Below are positions 17,012 through 26,906 of a stretch of DNA of 64,000 nt, piece by piece. Position numbers and translations under genes: made by a program. The DNA is taken from NCBI GenBank assembly GCA_946406315.1, contig CAMJKD010000006.1, positions 1 through 64,000 of the forward strand, in the 5' to 3' direction. Under the pieces are notes generated by a model, which saw nothing but the letters and a program-made list of their open reading frames with translations, made no database searches and was not told the DNA's origin. Source of the DNA: an uncultured Candidatus Saccharibacteria bacterium. Its GTDB lineage: Bacteria; Patescibacteriota; Saccharimonadia; Saccharimonadales; Saccharimonadaceae. Position 1 is the first letter of the stretch. Each line of letters opens with the position of its first letter.

Positions 17012-18355
17012 ATGAGAGATAAAACAACTTCAACTTGCGTAGTCGCCATCATCATCCTTGCTATTGTTCTGGGCGTAGAATGGTGTTTCCTTATCGGCGC
17101 CCTAAGTAGCGATAATGCGCAAAGTAGCAATACGTCCACTACGCAGCAAAGCAATTCAAGCTCGTCTGCATCGTATTCGTCTGCTAAGGAAATTACTACC
17201 GACGAAGAAATTACTAGCGGTGAGTTTACTTCTTCTAAGGCTGACGAAAATGCCATCTCCGCATCGGGCAACATTAAAACTACATTGTCAAATATTACCG
17301 TTACGAAAACCGGCGATTCTGACGGTGGTGATAATACTAGCTTTTATGGTACTAACTCAGCCATTATTGCCAAAGGTGGTGCGATTTTAACAATCAAGAA
17401 TGCAACTATCGCTACGGATGCTAATGGTGCCAATGGTGTCTTTAGCTATGGCGGATCCGCTACGACAAGTAATTCGTCTTCGGATGGTACGACGGTCAAT
17501 ATTTCCGATTCCACTATTACTACAAAAAAGAATAATGCGGGCGGTATCATGACGACTGGTGGCGGCACGATGAATGCCGAGAACCTTACTATTAATACAG
17601 CCGGAACCTCTAGTGCTGCGATTCGCTCCGATCGTGGCGGCGGAACTGTTACGGTCAATAAAGGCGCCTATAAAACCACTGGTCAGGGCTCTCCGACTAT
17701 CTACTCCACTGCGGATATAACCGTCAAAGATGCTACCTTGACTGCCACGGCCTCTGAAGGGGTTGTAATTGAAGGGAAGAATAGCGTAACTCTTGAAAAA
17801 GTAGATTTAACCGATACGAACAATACGCTTAATGGTCAATCTACGACCTACAAGAATATCTTCCTTTATCAATCTATGAGTGGTGATGCGGCGTCTGGCA
17901 AGGCGGTCTTTACTTCTAAAGATTCTACCATTACTACCAATAAAGGCGACAGTTTTTATGTTACGAACACTACTGCTGAGATTAACCTCGAAAATAATAA
18001 AATCGTCAACAATGACGCTTCTGGCAACTTCCTGCGTATCCAAAAAGATTCTTGGGGCAAATCTGGCAGCAATGGCGGCACAGTTACACTCAATATGACC
18101 AATCAGTCTGCAACTGGCAATATTGTGGTCGATAGTATTTCGAAGCTTACGATGAGCCTTAAAAATGGCTCCTCTTTCAAAGGAACAATTAATAATGCGA
18201 ATGCGGGCGAGGTGTCGCTAAATTTGGACAAGGATAGTACAATCACGCTGACTGGTGACACTTATCTTAAATCACTTACTAATGCCGACTCGACTAATAG
18301 TAATATCAATACAAACGGTTATAAACTATACGTTAATGGCGCTCTACTTAAGTAG
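17012..18355 (+). CDS. Membrane-anchored beta-helix/carbohydrate-binding-like surface protein
   Basis: N-terminal TM, Ser/Thr/Asn-rich, repeated TVNISDSTITT / LTINTAG / ITVKDATLTAT strands. Confidence 0.6.
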   Translation: MRDKTTSTCVVAIIILAIVLGVEWCFLIGALSSDNAQSSNTSTTQQSNSSSSASYSSAKEITTDEEITSGEFTSSKADENAISASGNIKTTLSNITVTKTGDSDGGDNTSFYGTNSAIIAKGGAILTIKNATIATDANGANGVFSYGGSATTSNSSSDGTTVNISDSTITTKKNNAGGIMTTGGGTMNAENLTINTAGTSSAAIRSDRGGGTVTVNKGAYKTTGQGSPTIYSTADITVKDATLTATASEGVVIEGKNSVTLEKVDLTDTNNTLNGQSTTYKNIFLYQSMSGDAASGKAVFTSKDSTITTNKGDSFYVTNTTAEINLENNKIVNNDASGNFLRIQKDSWGKSGSNGGTVTLNMTNQSATGNIVVDSISKLTMSLKNGSSFKGTINNANAGEVSLNLDKDSTITLTGDTYLKSLTNADSTNSNINTNGYKLYVNGALLK

Positions 18356-18371
18356 GGCGCTTGCCATATTT

Positions 18372-18446
18372 TGGTCGGGGCTACCAGGATCGAACTGGCG
18401 ACCTTACGTCCCCCAGACGTACGCGCTACCGCTGCGCTAAGCCCCG
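18372..18446 (-). tRNA. tRNA-Pro(GGG)
   Basis: Minus strand CGGGGCTTAGCGCAGCGGTAGCGCGTACGTCTGGGGGACGTAAGGTCGCCAGTTCGATCCTGGTAGCCCCGACCA; anticodon loop CTGGGGG; encoded CCA. Confidence 0.93.
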
Positions 18447-18467
18447 CAATTGTATTATAATATATAC

Positions 18468-19436
18468 ATGACAGAGCAGAAAAAAGAAGATTCCGACAAA
18501 AAAGAAAAAAAGACAAAAAAGTCTGAGCAGCCTAAAAATATCTTAGATAAATTATTTGGCGGCATTAATCTCACTTGGCCGAAATTAATTATTTTCGCGA
18601 TTGTTATTGGCGTGCTAGTCGGGATTATTATGTGCATCCCGGCGATAGAAAATACGCCGCTTACCGATATTGGCGCCATCATGTATTGGTGGGTCCTTTT
18701 TGGCGTTATTATAATTATGAACAGCAAGAGCAATGTCGATTCGGCGCTCAAATGTTTCATATTCTTCCTAATTTCTCAGCCGCTCATTTATCTCGTCGAA
18801 GCGCCATTTAAAGAAATGGGATGGGGACTATTTGGCTATTGGCGCCAAACTTGGGTGTGGTGGACTCTTGCTACGATTCCGATGGGTTATATCGGTTATT
18901 GGATCAAAAAGCAAAAAAACTATTCCGCCTTCATTTTGGCTCCAGCTCTAGTACTTGTCGCACTCGAAGGAGCCTCCGGTTTCACCGAGAAAGATAGCAT
19001 TCTACGTAGTATCTTCTGTGCTGTAATTTTGATCGCCTTATTACTGGGCGCCCTGAAAAGCTGGAAGCTACGCGGAATCTCTGTCGTTGCTGCAATCGTA
19101 GTGGCTTTTGCCGTATACTTAATTGACGCACCTAAGCCTGAAGACTATCATTTTAGTCTTTCTTACGATATGGGCGAATATGGCGTAACGACCGAAAAAG
19201 AATGGACTGTTGAATCAGACTTAGGCGACCATCTCGAGCTACGACAGGAGCCAGTCTACGATGAAGATGGTAACGAAACTGAAGAAAAAATGTACTATCT
19301 AGTTTTTCAAGGAACCGGCAATGACTTCGGCGAACATGAGGTTACGTTTACTAGCGGCGAAGAAGTAAAACACTGTCAACTCAGTATCACAAAGGATGGT
19401 CGTAGTCATACGAACGAGCTAAACTGTAAAGAATAA
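18468..19436 (+). CDS. Membrane protein, intact paralog of 5729-6685
   Basis: Lys-rich N-terminus plus several TM helices and C-terminal ectodomain; TATAAT 18456-18461 6 nt before ATG 18468. Confidence 0.7.
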   Translation: MTEQKKEDSDKKEKKTKKSEQPKNILDKLFGGINLTWPKLIIFAIVIGVLVGIIMCIPAIENTPLTDIGAIMYWWVLFGVIIIMNSKSNVDSALKCFIFFLISQPLIYLVEAPFKEMGWGLFGYWRQTWVWWTLATIPMGYIGYWIKKQKNYSAFILAPALVLVALEGASGFTEKDSILRSIFCAVILIALLLGALKSWKLRGISVVAAIVVAFAVYLIDAPKPEDYHFSLSYDMGEYGVTTEKEWTVESDLGDHLELRQEPVYDEDGNETEEKMYYLVFQGTGNDFGEHEVTFTSGEEVKHCQLSITKDGRSHTNELNCKE

Positions 19437-19437
19437 A

Positions 19438-20091
19438 ATGAAATTACTACTACATACCTGTTGTGCACCATGTAGCGTTTACTGTATTAAAACTTTGCGC
19501 GCAGACGGCATTGAGCCGACGTTATATTGGTATAACCCAAACATTCACCCTTATCAGGAATATAAGGCGCGTCGTAACTGTTTGCACGAATATGCCAAAA
19601 CCGTAAAGGTTAATCTTCTTGAAGATGATGCTTATGGCCTCGATGAGTTTGTCTGTAATACTTATGATAAGCTTTCTACGCGCTGCCGAGATTACTGCTA
19701 TCCAAAACGCCTCCGCCAAGCCTTTGAGTTTGCTCAGAATAATGGCTACGATACGATAACTACTACCTTGCTTTATAGTATCTATCAACAACATGATGTT
19801 ATTAAGCAATTAATGCAGAATCTCTCTGTAGAATATGGCATTAGTTTTTATTATTATGATTTTCGCGAAGGCTGGCGAGAAGGGCAGGATGAGGCTCGTC
19901 GCATTGGTCTTTATATGCAAAAATACTGTGGTTGTGTCTTTTCTGAAGAAGAATCATTTCTCGGTCGCGAAGTTGCTCGCAAGATGCAAAAAGCCGGCAT
20001 CTCGCCAACCAATGCCAATGTGCGCAAAGTTATCGAGAAGAGCAAGGTAGACAATATCGTCATTCCAAGCAAAATGGCTGAAAATATCTAA
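19438..20091 (+). CDS. queH: Epoxyqueuosine reductase QueH
   Basis: MKLLLHTCCAPCSVYCIKTL...YWYNPNIHPYQEYKARR, CRDYCYPKRL, CGCVFSEEES. Confidence 0.9.
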   Translation: MKLLLHTCCAPCSVYCIKTLRADGIEPTLYWYNPNIHPYQEYKARRNCLHEYAKTVKVNLLEDDAYGLDEFVCNTYDKLSTRCRDYCYPKRLRQAFEFAQNNGYDTITTTLLYSIYQQHDVIKQLMQNLSVEYGISFYYYDFREGWREGQDEARRIGLYMQKYCGCVFSEEESFLGREVARKMQKAGISPTNANVRKVIEKSKVDNIVIPSKMAENI

Positions 20092-20105
20092 AAAAATATT
20101 ATCTA

Positions 20106-20137
20106 AAAAATATCTCCTTTGCGGGAGATATTTTTTA
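20106..20137. terminator. Bidirectional terminator between queH and the rpmE2 unit
   Basis: AAAAATATCTCC-TTTGC-GGGAGATATTTTTT; T-runs on both strands. Confidence 0.8.
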
Positions 20138-20138
20138 T

Positions 20139-20246
20139 TTAGCGACCATCTTTCAAACTGTAGTGTTTGCGCTTTTCGCTGTGCTTGTGGTTGTTGTTGC
20201 GGTTTAATTTTGCCGTAGCAACTTTGCGCTTAACTTTACGTGCCAT
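20139..20246 (-). CDS. 35-aa highly basic small protein, not in the ORF track
   Basis: MARKVKRKVATAKLNRNNNHKHSEKRKHYSLKDGR*; GGAGG (20255-20259 complement) 8 nt before ATG; directly downstream of rpmE2. Confidence 0.7.
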   Translation of the reverse strand: MARKVKRKVATAKLNRNNNHKHSEKRKHYSLKDGR

Positions 20247-20270
20247 TTTCATAACCTCCAAGTTTCAGAA

Positions 20271-20600
20271 TTATTGTTCAGCTTTAGCAGCCTTTTTCTT
20301 GGCTTCTTTTTTGGCTTTAGCTACCTTGTTGCCGAGTTGTGCTTTCATGGCAGCAGCCTTCTTAGCACGAGCTTTGAAGCGATCAACGCGACCTTCGGTA
20401 TCGATAATCTTCTCTTCGCCAGTGAAGAATGGATGCGAAGCACTTGAAATCTGCATCTTTACAAGTGGATACTCCTTGCCATCCTCCCACTTGATGGTTT
20501 CTTCCGACTTTGCAGTTGAGCGAGTCAAAAATGAGAAACCTGCTTGCTCATCGGCGAACACTACAAAACGGTAGTCTTTAGGTTGAATTGATTTTTTCAT
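20271..20600 (-). CDS. rpmE2: 50S ribosomal protein L31 type B with Lys/Ala-rich C-terminal tail
   Basis: [61 protein letters not shown]; start at internal Met (end coordinate approximate). Confidence 0.9.
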   Translation of the reverse strand: MKKSIQPKDYRFVVFADEQAGFSFLTRSTAKSEETIKWEDGKEYPLVKMQISSASHPFFTGEEKIIDTEGRVDRFKARAKKAAAMKAQLGNKVAKAKKEAKKKAAKAEQ

Positions 20601-20722
20601 AATTACCGCCAATTATATCAGATAAAAGCCCGTTAGTAAAGTATCAAAGACACCTTACGCTCAGTCTGCAAAATGAGACATTATTTGTTATAATAAAACA
20701 TAAGCATAATTAGGAATCAAAA

Positions 20723-22966
20723 ATGTCTCCAGAAGATCCAAATAATCCAGGTCTCAACACTAAGAACCCAGATCTCAGTTCCGTGCCATTGCCGGATCCA
20801 ACTCCAACCAAATCGCCATATGCGCCAGTTGGCGGTACGCTCGGCGATGTTGCTGATGATATGACCAAAGAAGACGAAACTGTAAAACCTGAAGAATCGG
20901 CAGAAAAGAAACCGGAAAGGAATATCCCTACGGCTGGAATCGCCGATTCGGAAAATAATCGAGATGTTGATTCGGCTAACTCTGCAGAGAGGGTGGAAAA
21001 GAAAAAGCTTAAGATTCCTAAAAAAGTCATTATTTTTGCCGTAATTGGTCTTGTTGTGGCTATTCTAATCGTCATTCTTGTAATTATTATTGCCTCTAAC
21101 CAAAGAGGTGATGGTCCCGGTTCGAACGGCAAGACTGGCTCCATGTTTGAGACGAAGTCGGTTTTTATTCCTAAAGACGAGAAAAAAGATAGCTACGCAC
21201 TCTACGACGGTCATGCAACTGGAGAATTTGAATACGAAATAGTGTCGCATTTTATCGATGGCTACGCATTGGTGCGCAAAGGTGGCAAATTTGGCATTAT
21301 TGACGAAAAAGGCGCCGAAACGGTCGCATTCGGCAAGTATGATAACATTACTGAATATGGCGGTCTCTATGGGGCGACAAAAGACGGCTCCAGCGAGCTT
21401 ATTGACGGGCAAGGACGCGTCATAAAACAATATAAAGACGAGTTCAAAAAATACGGCGAAATCGAACGGGCCGATCGCGCTGCTTATACGATTTTCCAAG
21501 AAGGAAATAAAAAATACTCCATTTATAGCCCACGAGGCGAAAAACTTGCCTCTTTCGAAAGTGATGATGCGCCGACTATATCTAGTACAAACACTATCGA
21601 TTCGACCAGTACAACCGCAGTTATTTATAGTGATGGCGCCTATATCTACGACGATGCCGGCCAAGAAGTTATGCACCTTGAGCGTAAAATCGCAAAGAAA
21701 TACCTGATTACTGATGCTTCTGCCGATAGAAATACCATCATTCTGTCGACTTCGCCTGGAAAAATATCTATCAGCCAGGATTCTCTCGCCCCATACGAAA
21801 CAAACTATTTAAATTACGATATTCCGAAAGATAATCGTTATAATGCAACTATTGTCAATAAAACCATTCACGAATACGACAACGCTACTTGTTCAGCGAT
21901 TATCTATGAAAAACACTATTCGACTAATGATAGGGGCTTTCTTGCTTGTCTTGGAGATGCCGCAAAAGGATATATGTATATTGACGAGAAAGGTGAATTA
22001 ACGAATTACATCTACAAAACCGGCAACATCTTAAATGATACTATTTTCCCACTCAGTACTGGCAATTATATATTGAAAGAAAATGCGAACGATTATAGTC
22101 TCTATTCTGGTGGTAAAAAAATAACTTCTTTCAAATTCTCAAAGGAGAATGACACAAAGGTAAATTATTCTATAAAAAATACCTTCGCTAACAATTATGT
22201 AGTCCTTAAAGATACAGCTCAATCAGAAACCCATGGCTTAGATCTCAAAAAAAACAAATATCATCATCAATATGAGCTTGCTCTCTTTGATGAAAAAGGG
22301 AAAAAAGTATGCAGTTTTGATGATTCATATTTCTTGACAGGTCAGACGACCTATATTGGAGAAGATGAATCATCAAAATCCATTAGTGGTCCCGCAATTG
22401 GTTTTAATCGTAGTGGTATTGGAACCATCCAAATGAGAGATCGAACTCTTGCGCTAGTAAACGACAAATGTCAACAAATCGGCGATCAGACCTTTTCTGC
22501 AGCAGGTTCAGCCGGTTTCTGGGGTAACTATCTAATACTCGAAAAGAACGACAACGAATACGTATATCTGGACCAAGACGGAAAAATGCAAAAAAGCCTC
22601 CTGGGAAGAGAAAAGATTAAATGGAAAACGCAGGAAATAAAAGGATATGCTCAATGGGAAAAATACAATATCTTGGCAGCTGATTATGTTTATAAGCACG
22701 ATCCAGAAGGTCGATATGATAGAGAATTACTGTTCTATGGAAAGAAAACTGGTATTCCCGTCGGCTACGCTGCTGACTCTAAAATTGTCGACACAGATAC
22801 TTGCCTGATGGTTAGGGCGTTAGTTGGCACAAAAACTAAGAAGACGTCTAATAGCCCCGGCGTCTATTTATCTGAACGATACGACCTCATAGAGACGAGA
22901 GCCGTCAATAATAGTGGCGAAGTGATATACGAGAAAAAAGAAGAGGTAAATCCTTTCGGAAATTAG
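20723..22966 (+). CDS. WG-repeat-like membrane-anchored protein
   Basis: One TM then FIDGYALVRKGGKFGIIDEKGAE...YDNITEYGGLYGATKDG repeat units. Confidence 0.7.
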   Translation: MSPEDPNNPGLNTKNPDLSSVPLPDPTPTKSPYAPVGGTLGDVADDMTKEDETVKPEESAEKKPERNIPTAGIADSENNRDVDSANSAERVEKKKLKIPKKVIIFAVIGLVVAILIVILVIIIASNQRGDGPGSNGKTGSMFETKSVFIPKDEKKDSYALYDGHATGEFEYEIVSHFIDGYALVRKGGKFGIIDEKGAETVAFGKYDNITEYGGLYGATKDGSSELIDGQGRVIKQYKDEFKKYGEIERADRAAYTIFQEGNKKYSIYSPRGEKLASFESDDAPTISSTNTIDSTSTTAVIYSDGAYIYDDAGQEVMHLERKIAKKYLITDASADRNTIILSTSPGKISISQDSLAPYETNYLNYDIPKDNRYNATIVNKTIHEYDNATCSAIIYEKHYSTNDRGFLACLGDAAKGYMYIDEKGELTNYIYKTGNILNDTIFPLSTGNYILKENANDYSLYSGGKKITSFKFSKENDTKVNYSIKNTFANNYVVLKDTAQSETHGLDLKKNKYHHQYELALFDEKGKKVCSFDDSYFLTGQTTYIGEDESSKSISGPAIGFNRSGIGTIQMRDRTLALVNDKCQQIGDQTFSAAGSAGFWGNYLILEKNDNEYVYLDQDGKMQKSLLGREKIKWKTQEIKGYAQWEKYNILAADYVYKHDPEGRYDRELLFYGKKTGIPVGYAADSKIVDTDTCLMVRALVGTKTKKTSNSPGVYLSERYDLIETRAVNNSGEVIYEKKEEVNPFGN

Positions 22967-22976
22967 AGGCATAATT

Positions 22977-24815
22977 ATGCAAAAAACATCAACCGAAAAA
23001 TCAGATAGTTCAGAGAAAATCGATTTAATGCCAAGAGGCGCCGGCGCTAATCGCACAACTTCCGCTAAACATAAAAATATCGGCATCATCATTGCTGTAA
23101 TATTAGCAACCACTATCGCAATCGCGGGCGCCATCATTATCGTACTACTTCTACGCTTTAGAAATAGCTTTCAGTATGACTCTCCATATAAACATTCCTC
23201 ATTTTTCATCCCAGAAAGCACCGATGAGAATGCTAAGTATGCTCTTTTCGACAAAGACGGCAATAATCTTACAGGTTTTACTATCAAGACATACTGTAGT
23301 TTCATTGATGGCTATGCGCTCATACAGACAGAGGATGGTTGGTCCATTATTGGCGAGGATGGCAAAACGAGCGTAAGAGTGAATCAATATGATGGCATTT
23401 CGCGTGTCGGTGGTCTTTACTCGGCTTTTAAAGCTGGATCCGGCAAACATAGGCTTATTCATGGTTCTGGTCGTATCGTGACAGAATTTGATGCGGAGCG
23501 AAACCACAAGCTTGACGATCGGGCAAACTTAGATAGTCGTTCCCTTGCGGTTGCAATTCATCGTGAGGATGATAAATATGATATCTATAATGCGCACGGT
23601 GAATTCGTCCGTCAGATTAATTCGGGCGAAGCGCCTACTATCAGTTACAATTCTGGCACCGGAATCGAAGACTCGTCTACTATTATCTCTTATGATGTTG
23701 GCGTGATTATATTGGCAAACCAAGACTTATCTGAGGCTATTAACGTAAATATGCCAAATAAGTATAACGTTAGCAGTATGTCAAAAGATCGTAAGCTCGT
23801 TGTGCTTTATCGTTCAGGAGATCGGAGAGAAGAAACATCTACCGAACCGTATCAAACTATCTATGATAAATATAGATATGCTCGTGTTAATCTTAATAGT
23901 GGCGATAAATATGCCATCATTAATAATGGAAGCTATTTCAACTTCGAAGATCAATGTCGGTACATATCGATTTCTAACAGTTCGAATAACAATACTGGAT
24001 ATGCTCGCTGCTACACGAAGGACGGTAGTAGCTTTATTGATAAAACTAACAAAATCCATCAACTAAGTACCGACTATGATGGTGATGGGGATTATTCCAT
24101 CATAGACGGTGGCCACTATGCGCTTTATGACAGACAAAATAAAACGGCTACTATCGATAAAGACATCATTGAGAATGTCGACTCAATCGCGGTTAAAGAT
24201 TCATACTTTTTAATCTCTATTAGTAGCGAACGCTCTATATTCGATAAGGATGGTAAAAAGCTTTGCGACTTACCGAAGGATGTCGACGACTTAGTAGGCT
24301 TTAATCGTGATGGTGTTTCTATCGTTAAAACTAAACCAACATATAAAACATCGACGACTAATAATGAAACCGTTAGCGCTAGTGTTTACAAGGAATATCT
24401 CATCAATCAAGACTGCGATGCGATTTCTGAACAATATGATCGCATTTCGGAAGTCGGCAATTTTTATCAGGCCATCAAATATGATGATGAAGTGATGCAG
24501 TCTCGTTCTGTTAAGAAGAGTGCTCTTCTCGATAAAGCCGGAAAAGTTCAAATCGATTTCGGTAAATATAACAGTTTTAGTGCTACTCGAAATAATGCCA
24601 ATCATTCTTTGATTACTGCCAGCAAAAGTGGTGGTAAAACGGATCTATTAAAAGAAAATCTGGATGTTGTAGATGAAATTAATAGCTATCCATCCTTTGA
24701 TGCGGATCAAAATATTTACAAGGCGAAAACCGACAAATTCGTTAAATATATTACGCCTGAAGGTGTTATCGTTTATTCCGTACCGCGCGGCAACGGCGCA
24801 CGTAGCCAAATCTAA
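22977..24815 (+). CDS. WG-repeat-like membrane-anchored protein, tandem paralog
   Basis: FIDGYALIQTEDGWSIIGEDGKTSV...YDGISRVGGLYSAFKAGS parallels the upstream gene. Confidence 0.7.
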   Translation: MQKTSTEKSDSSEKIDLMPRGAGANRTTSAKHKNIGIIIAVILATTIAIAGAIIIVLLLRFRNSFQYDSPYKHSSFFIPESTDENAKYALFDKDGNNLTGFTIKTYCSFIDGYALIQTEDGWSIIGEDGKTSVRVNQYDGISRVGGLYSAFKAGSGKHRLIHGSGRIVTEFDAERNHKLDDRANLDSRSLAVAIHREDDKYDIYNAHGEFVRQINSGEAPTISYNSGTGIEDSSTIISYDVGVIILANQDLSEAINVNMPNKYNVSSMSKDRKLVVLYRSGDRREETSTEPYQTIYDKYRYARVNLNSGDKYAIINNGSYFNFEDQCRYISISNSSNNNTGYARCYTKDGSSFIDKTNKIHQLSTDYDGDGDYSIIDGGHYALYDRQNKTATIDKDIIENVDSIAVKDSYFLISISSERSIFDKDGKKLCDLPKDVDDLVGFNRDGVSIVKTKPTYKTSTTNNETVSASVYKEYLINQDCDAISEQYDRISEVGNFYQAIKYDDEVMQSRSVKKSALLDKAGKVQIDFGKYNSFSATRNNANHSLITASKSGGKTDLLKENLDVVDEINSYPSFDADQNIYKAKTDKFVKYITPEGVIVYSVPRGNGARSQI

Positions 24816-25165
24816 TTACGACCGTATAGCTTTTTAGTGATTTCTTCCAATTTTTGTGTACCATTTTCTAGCTGGTAGTAATGATGGATATAAAATATAG
24901 TTACAATTAATAAGATAAGAGTAATAATTCCGAGGCATATCGTCACTAGCATTCCCGAGTCGCCCGGTAAACTTAGCGCAGCAAAAAGAAACATACCAAA
25001 GAAAAGAATGAGGAAAAGTGAGAAGAATAATGTAACTACTAAGTGAATAAAACGTTCATGTTGAAATTGCGCCGTCATCGTTTTGTGATATTCGATCAAT
25101 TCCTTCGACGGGTGCTCACTGGCTTTTTTTATTTCCTCAATATAATTTCTCAATTTCTTGTCCAT
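24812..25165 (-). CDS. Small membrane protein with two TM helices
   Basis: Hydrophobic pair LFFSLFLILFFGMFLFAALS / ICLGIITLILLIVTIFYI. Confidence 0.6.
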   Translation of the reverse strand: MDKKLRNYIEEIKKASEHPSKELIEYHKTMTAQFQHERFIHLVVTLFFSLFLILFFGMFLFAALSLPGDSGMLVTICLGIITLILLIVTIFYIHHYYQLENGTQKLEEITKKLYGRN

Positions 25166-25226
25166 ACCTTTATTTTACCGCATTATGCCTAGTCATAACA
25201 GAGAATAGATGTTATGATAAAACTAT

Positions 25227-26528
25227 ATGTTAGATATTAATTACATCCGTGCGAATCGCCGCAAGGTTGAGGATGCAATTCATAATAAGGGTTACGAAAT
25301 AGACCTTTCCGAAATCCTCGCACTCGACGACGAGCGCAAGAGTCTTTCGCAGAAAACTGACAACTTGCGCCAAGAACGCAATCAGATTTCTGCTCAGATG
25401 AAAAATGGCAAGCCAGATAAAGCCCTTATCGAAAAGGGCAAGAAACTTAAGCAACAGCTTTCCGAGCTCGAGCCTAAGTTGGCCGAAGTTGAAGAAAACT
25501 ATATTTCTAAACTTAAAACTGTGCCAAATATTCCAGAAGATGACGTTCCAGTTGGTCTCTCCGAAGATGAAAACGAAGTTGCTGAAGTCATTGGCAAGCC
25601 GCACGATTTTACATTCAAGCCGAAAAACCACTACGAAATTGGTCAAGAGCGCGGTTGGATCGATAAAGAGCGCGCCTCTAAGGTGACTGGCGCTCGCTTC
25701 GCTTATATTAAGGGCGATATGGTGAAACTTCAGATGGCAATCGTCAACTTTGTTATGGATAGTCTTTCGGATGAGCGTGTTATTAAAGAGATTATTGAAA
25801 AGAACGGCCTTGATGGCATTTCTACGAAGCCATTTACGCTCGTTTTACCACCACTCATGCTTCGTACTGAGATGTACGATGCTATGGATCGTCTTGAGCC
25901 ACGCGAGGACCGCTACAAGATTGAAGGCGAAGAGCTCTGGCTCCAGGGCAGCGCCGAGCACGTTCTTGGTTCTATGCATGCTAATGAAATTTTTACCGAA
26001 GGGGAACTCCCAGCTCGCTATTTAGGTTATGCAACTTCCTTCCGCCAAGAGGCTGGTACCTACGGCAAAGATATGGAAGGTATTATCCGTATGCACCAAT
26101 TCGACAAACTCGAAATGGAGAGCTTCTCTACGAAAGAGACCAGCCGCAAAGAGCACGAACTCTTCGTTGCTATTCAGCGCTGGCTCCTTGAGCAACTTAT
26201 GCTTCCATATCGCGTGATTCGCAAATGTACTTTCGATATCGGTAAGCCAGATGCTCGCGGTATCGACATGGAAGTTTGGCTACCCGGCCAAAATAAGTAT
26301 CGCGAAACACACACTGCAGACTATATGACGGATTATCAATCGCGCCGCCTCAACACACGCGTTCGCCGCGAAAATGGCGAGGTAGAGTTGGTGCATACCA
26401 ATGATGCCACTGCTTTTGCATTGGGGCGCATTATGATTGCCATCATCGAGAATAATCAGAACGAGGATATGACTGTTCGCGTTCCAGAAGTTCTGCGCAA
26501 ATATTTGAATGGAAAGGAGATCTTATAA
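25227..26528 (+). CDS. serS: Seryl-tRNA synthetase
   Basis: MLDINYIRANRRKVEDAI coiled-coil arm; class II motifs TSFRQEAGTYGKD. Confidence 0.97.
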   Translation: MLDINYIRANRRKVEDAIHNKGYEIDLSEILALDDERKSLSQKTDNLRQERNQISAQMKNGKPDKALIEKGKKLKQQLSELEPKLAEVEENYISKLKTVPNIPEDDVPVGLSEDENEVAEVIGKPHDFTFKPKNHYEIGQERGWIDKERASKVTGARFAYIKGDMVKLQMAIVNFVMDSLSDERVIKEIIEKNGLDGISTKPFTLVLPPLMLRTEMYDAMDRLEPREDRYKIEGEELWLQGSAEHVLGSMHANEIFTEGELPARYLGYATSFRQEAGTYGKDMEGIIRMHQFDKLEMESFSTKETSRKEHELFVAIQRWLLEQLMLPYRVIRKCTFDIGKPDARGIDMEVWLPGQNKYRETHTADYMTDYQSRRLNTRVRRENGEVELVHTNDATAFALGRIMIAIIENNQNEDMTVRVPEVLRKYLNGKEIL

Positions 26529-26885
26529 ATGATCGAAAATATTGACATTAGTGGCTCTAATTATGACGTCGAAGAGAGTCTTCGGAAGTACGTTCAGAAA
26601 CGTATTGGTAAACTGGATCGCTATCTTCCGCGCCAAAATCGCAAAGATTTAGTCGCTAAGGTAGTCGTTACTCAAGTAAACCGCGATCATGGCAATAAGT
26701 ATGAAATTTCCGCTACGCTCGATATTCCTGGCGGCAAAGTCCTCAATGCTAAGGATGAGGCTTCGAACGTCTTTGCTGGCGTCGATATTCTTGAGGCAAA
26801 GTTGACTGGTCAGATTCGCCGCTTCAAGACTGAGAAAACTAACCATGACAAGAAAGGACTCCTCAAGCGCTTCTTAAAGAAGTAG
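26529..26885 (+). CDS. hpf: Ribosome hibernation promoting factor/RaiA family
   Basis: IDISGSNYDVEESLRKYVQKRIGKLDRYLP. Confidence 0.88.
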   Translation: MIENIDISGSNYDVEESLRKYVQKRIGKLDRYLPRQNRKDLVAKVVVTQVNRDHGNKYEISATLDIPGGKVLNAKDEASNVFAGVDILEAKLTGQIRRFKTEKTNHDKKGLLKRFLKK

Positions 26886-26906
26886 GCTGCGTGATATACT
26901 GGAACG

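Noticed and set aside
21065-21676. 203-aa minus ORF inside the WG-repeat gene
   Set aside because: Antisense to a well-supported long CDS; no motif
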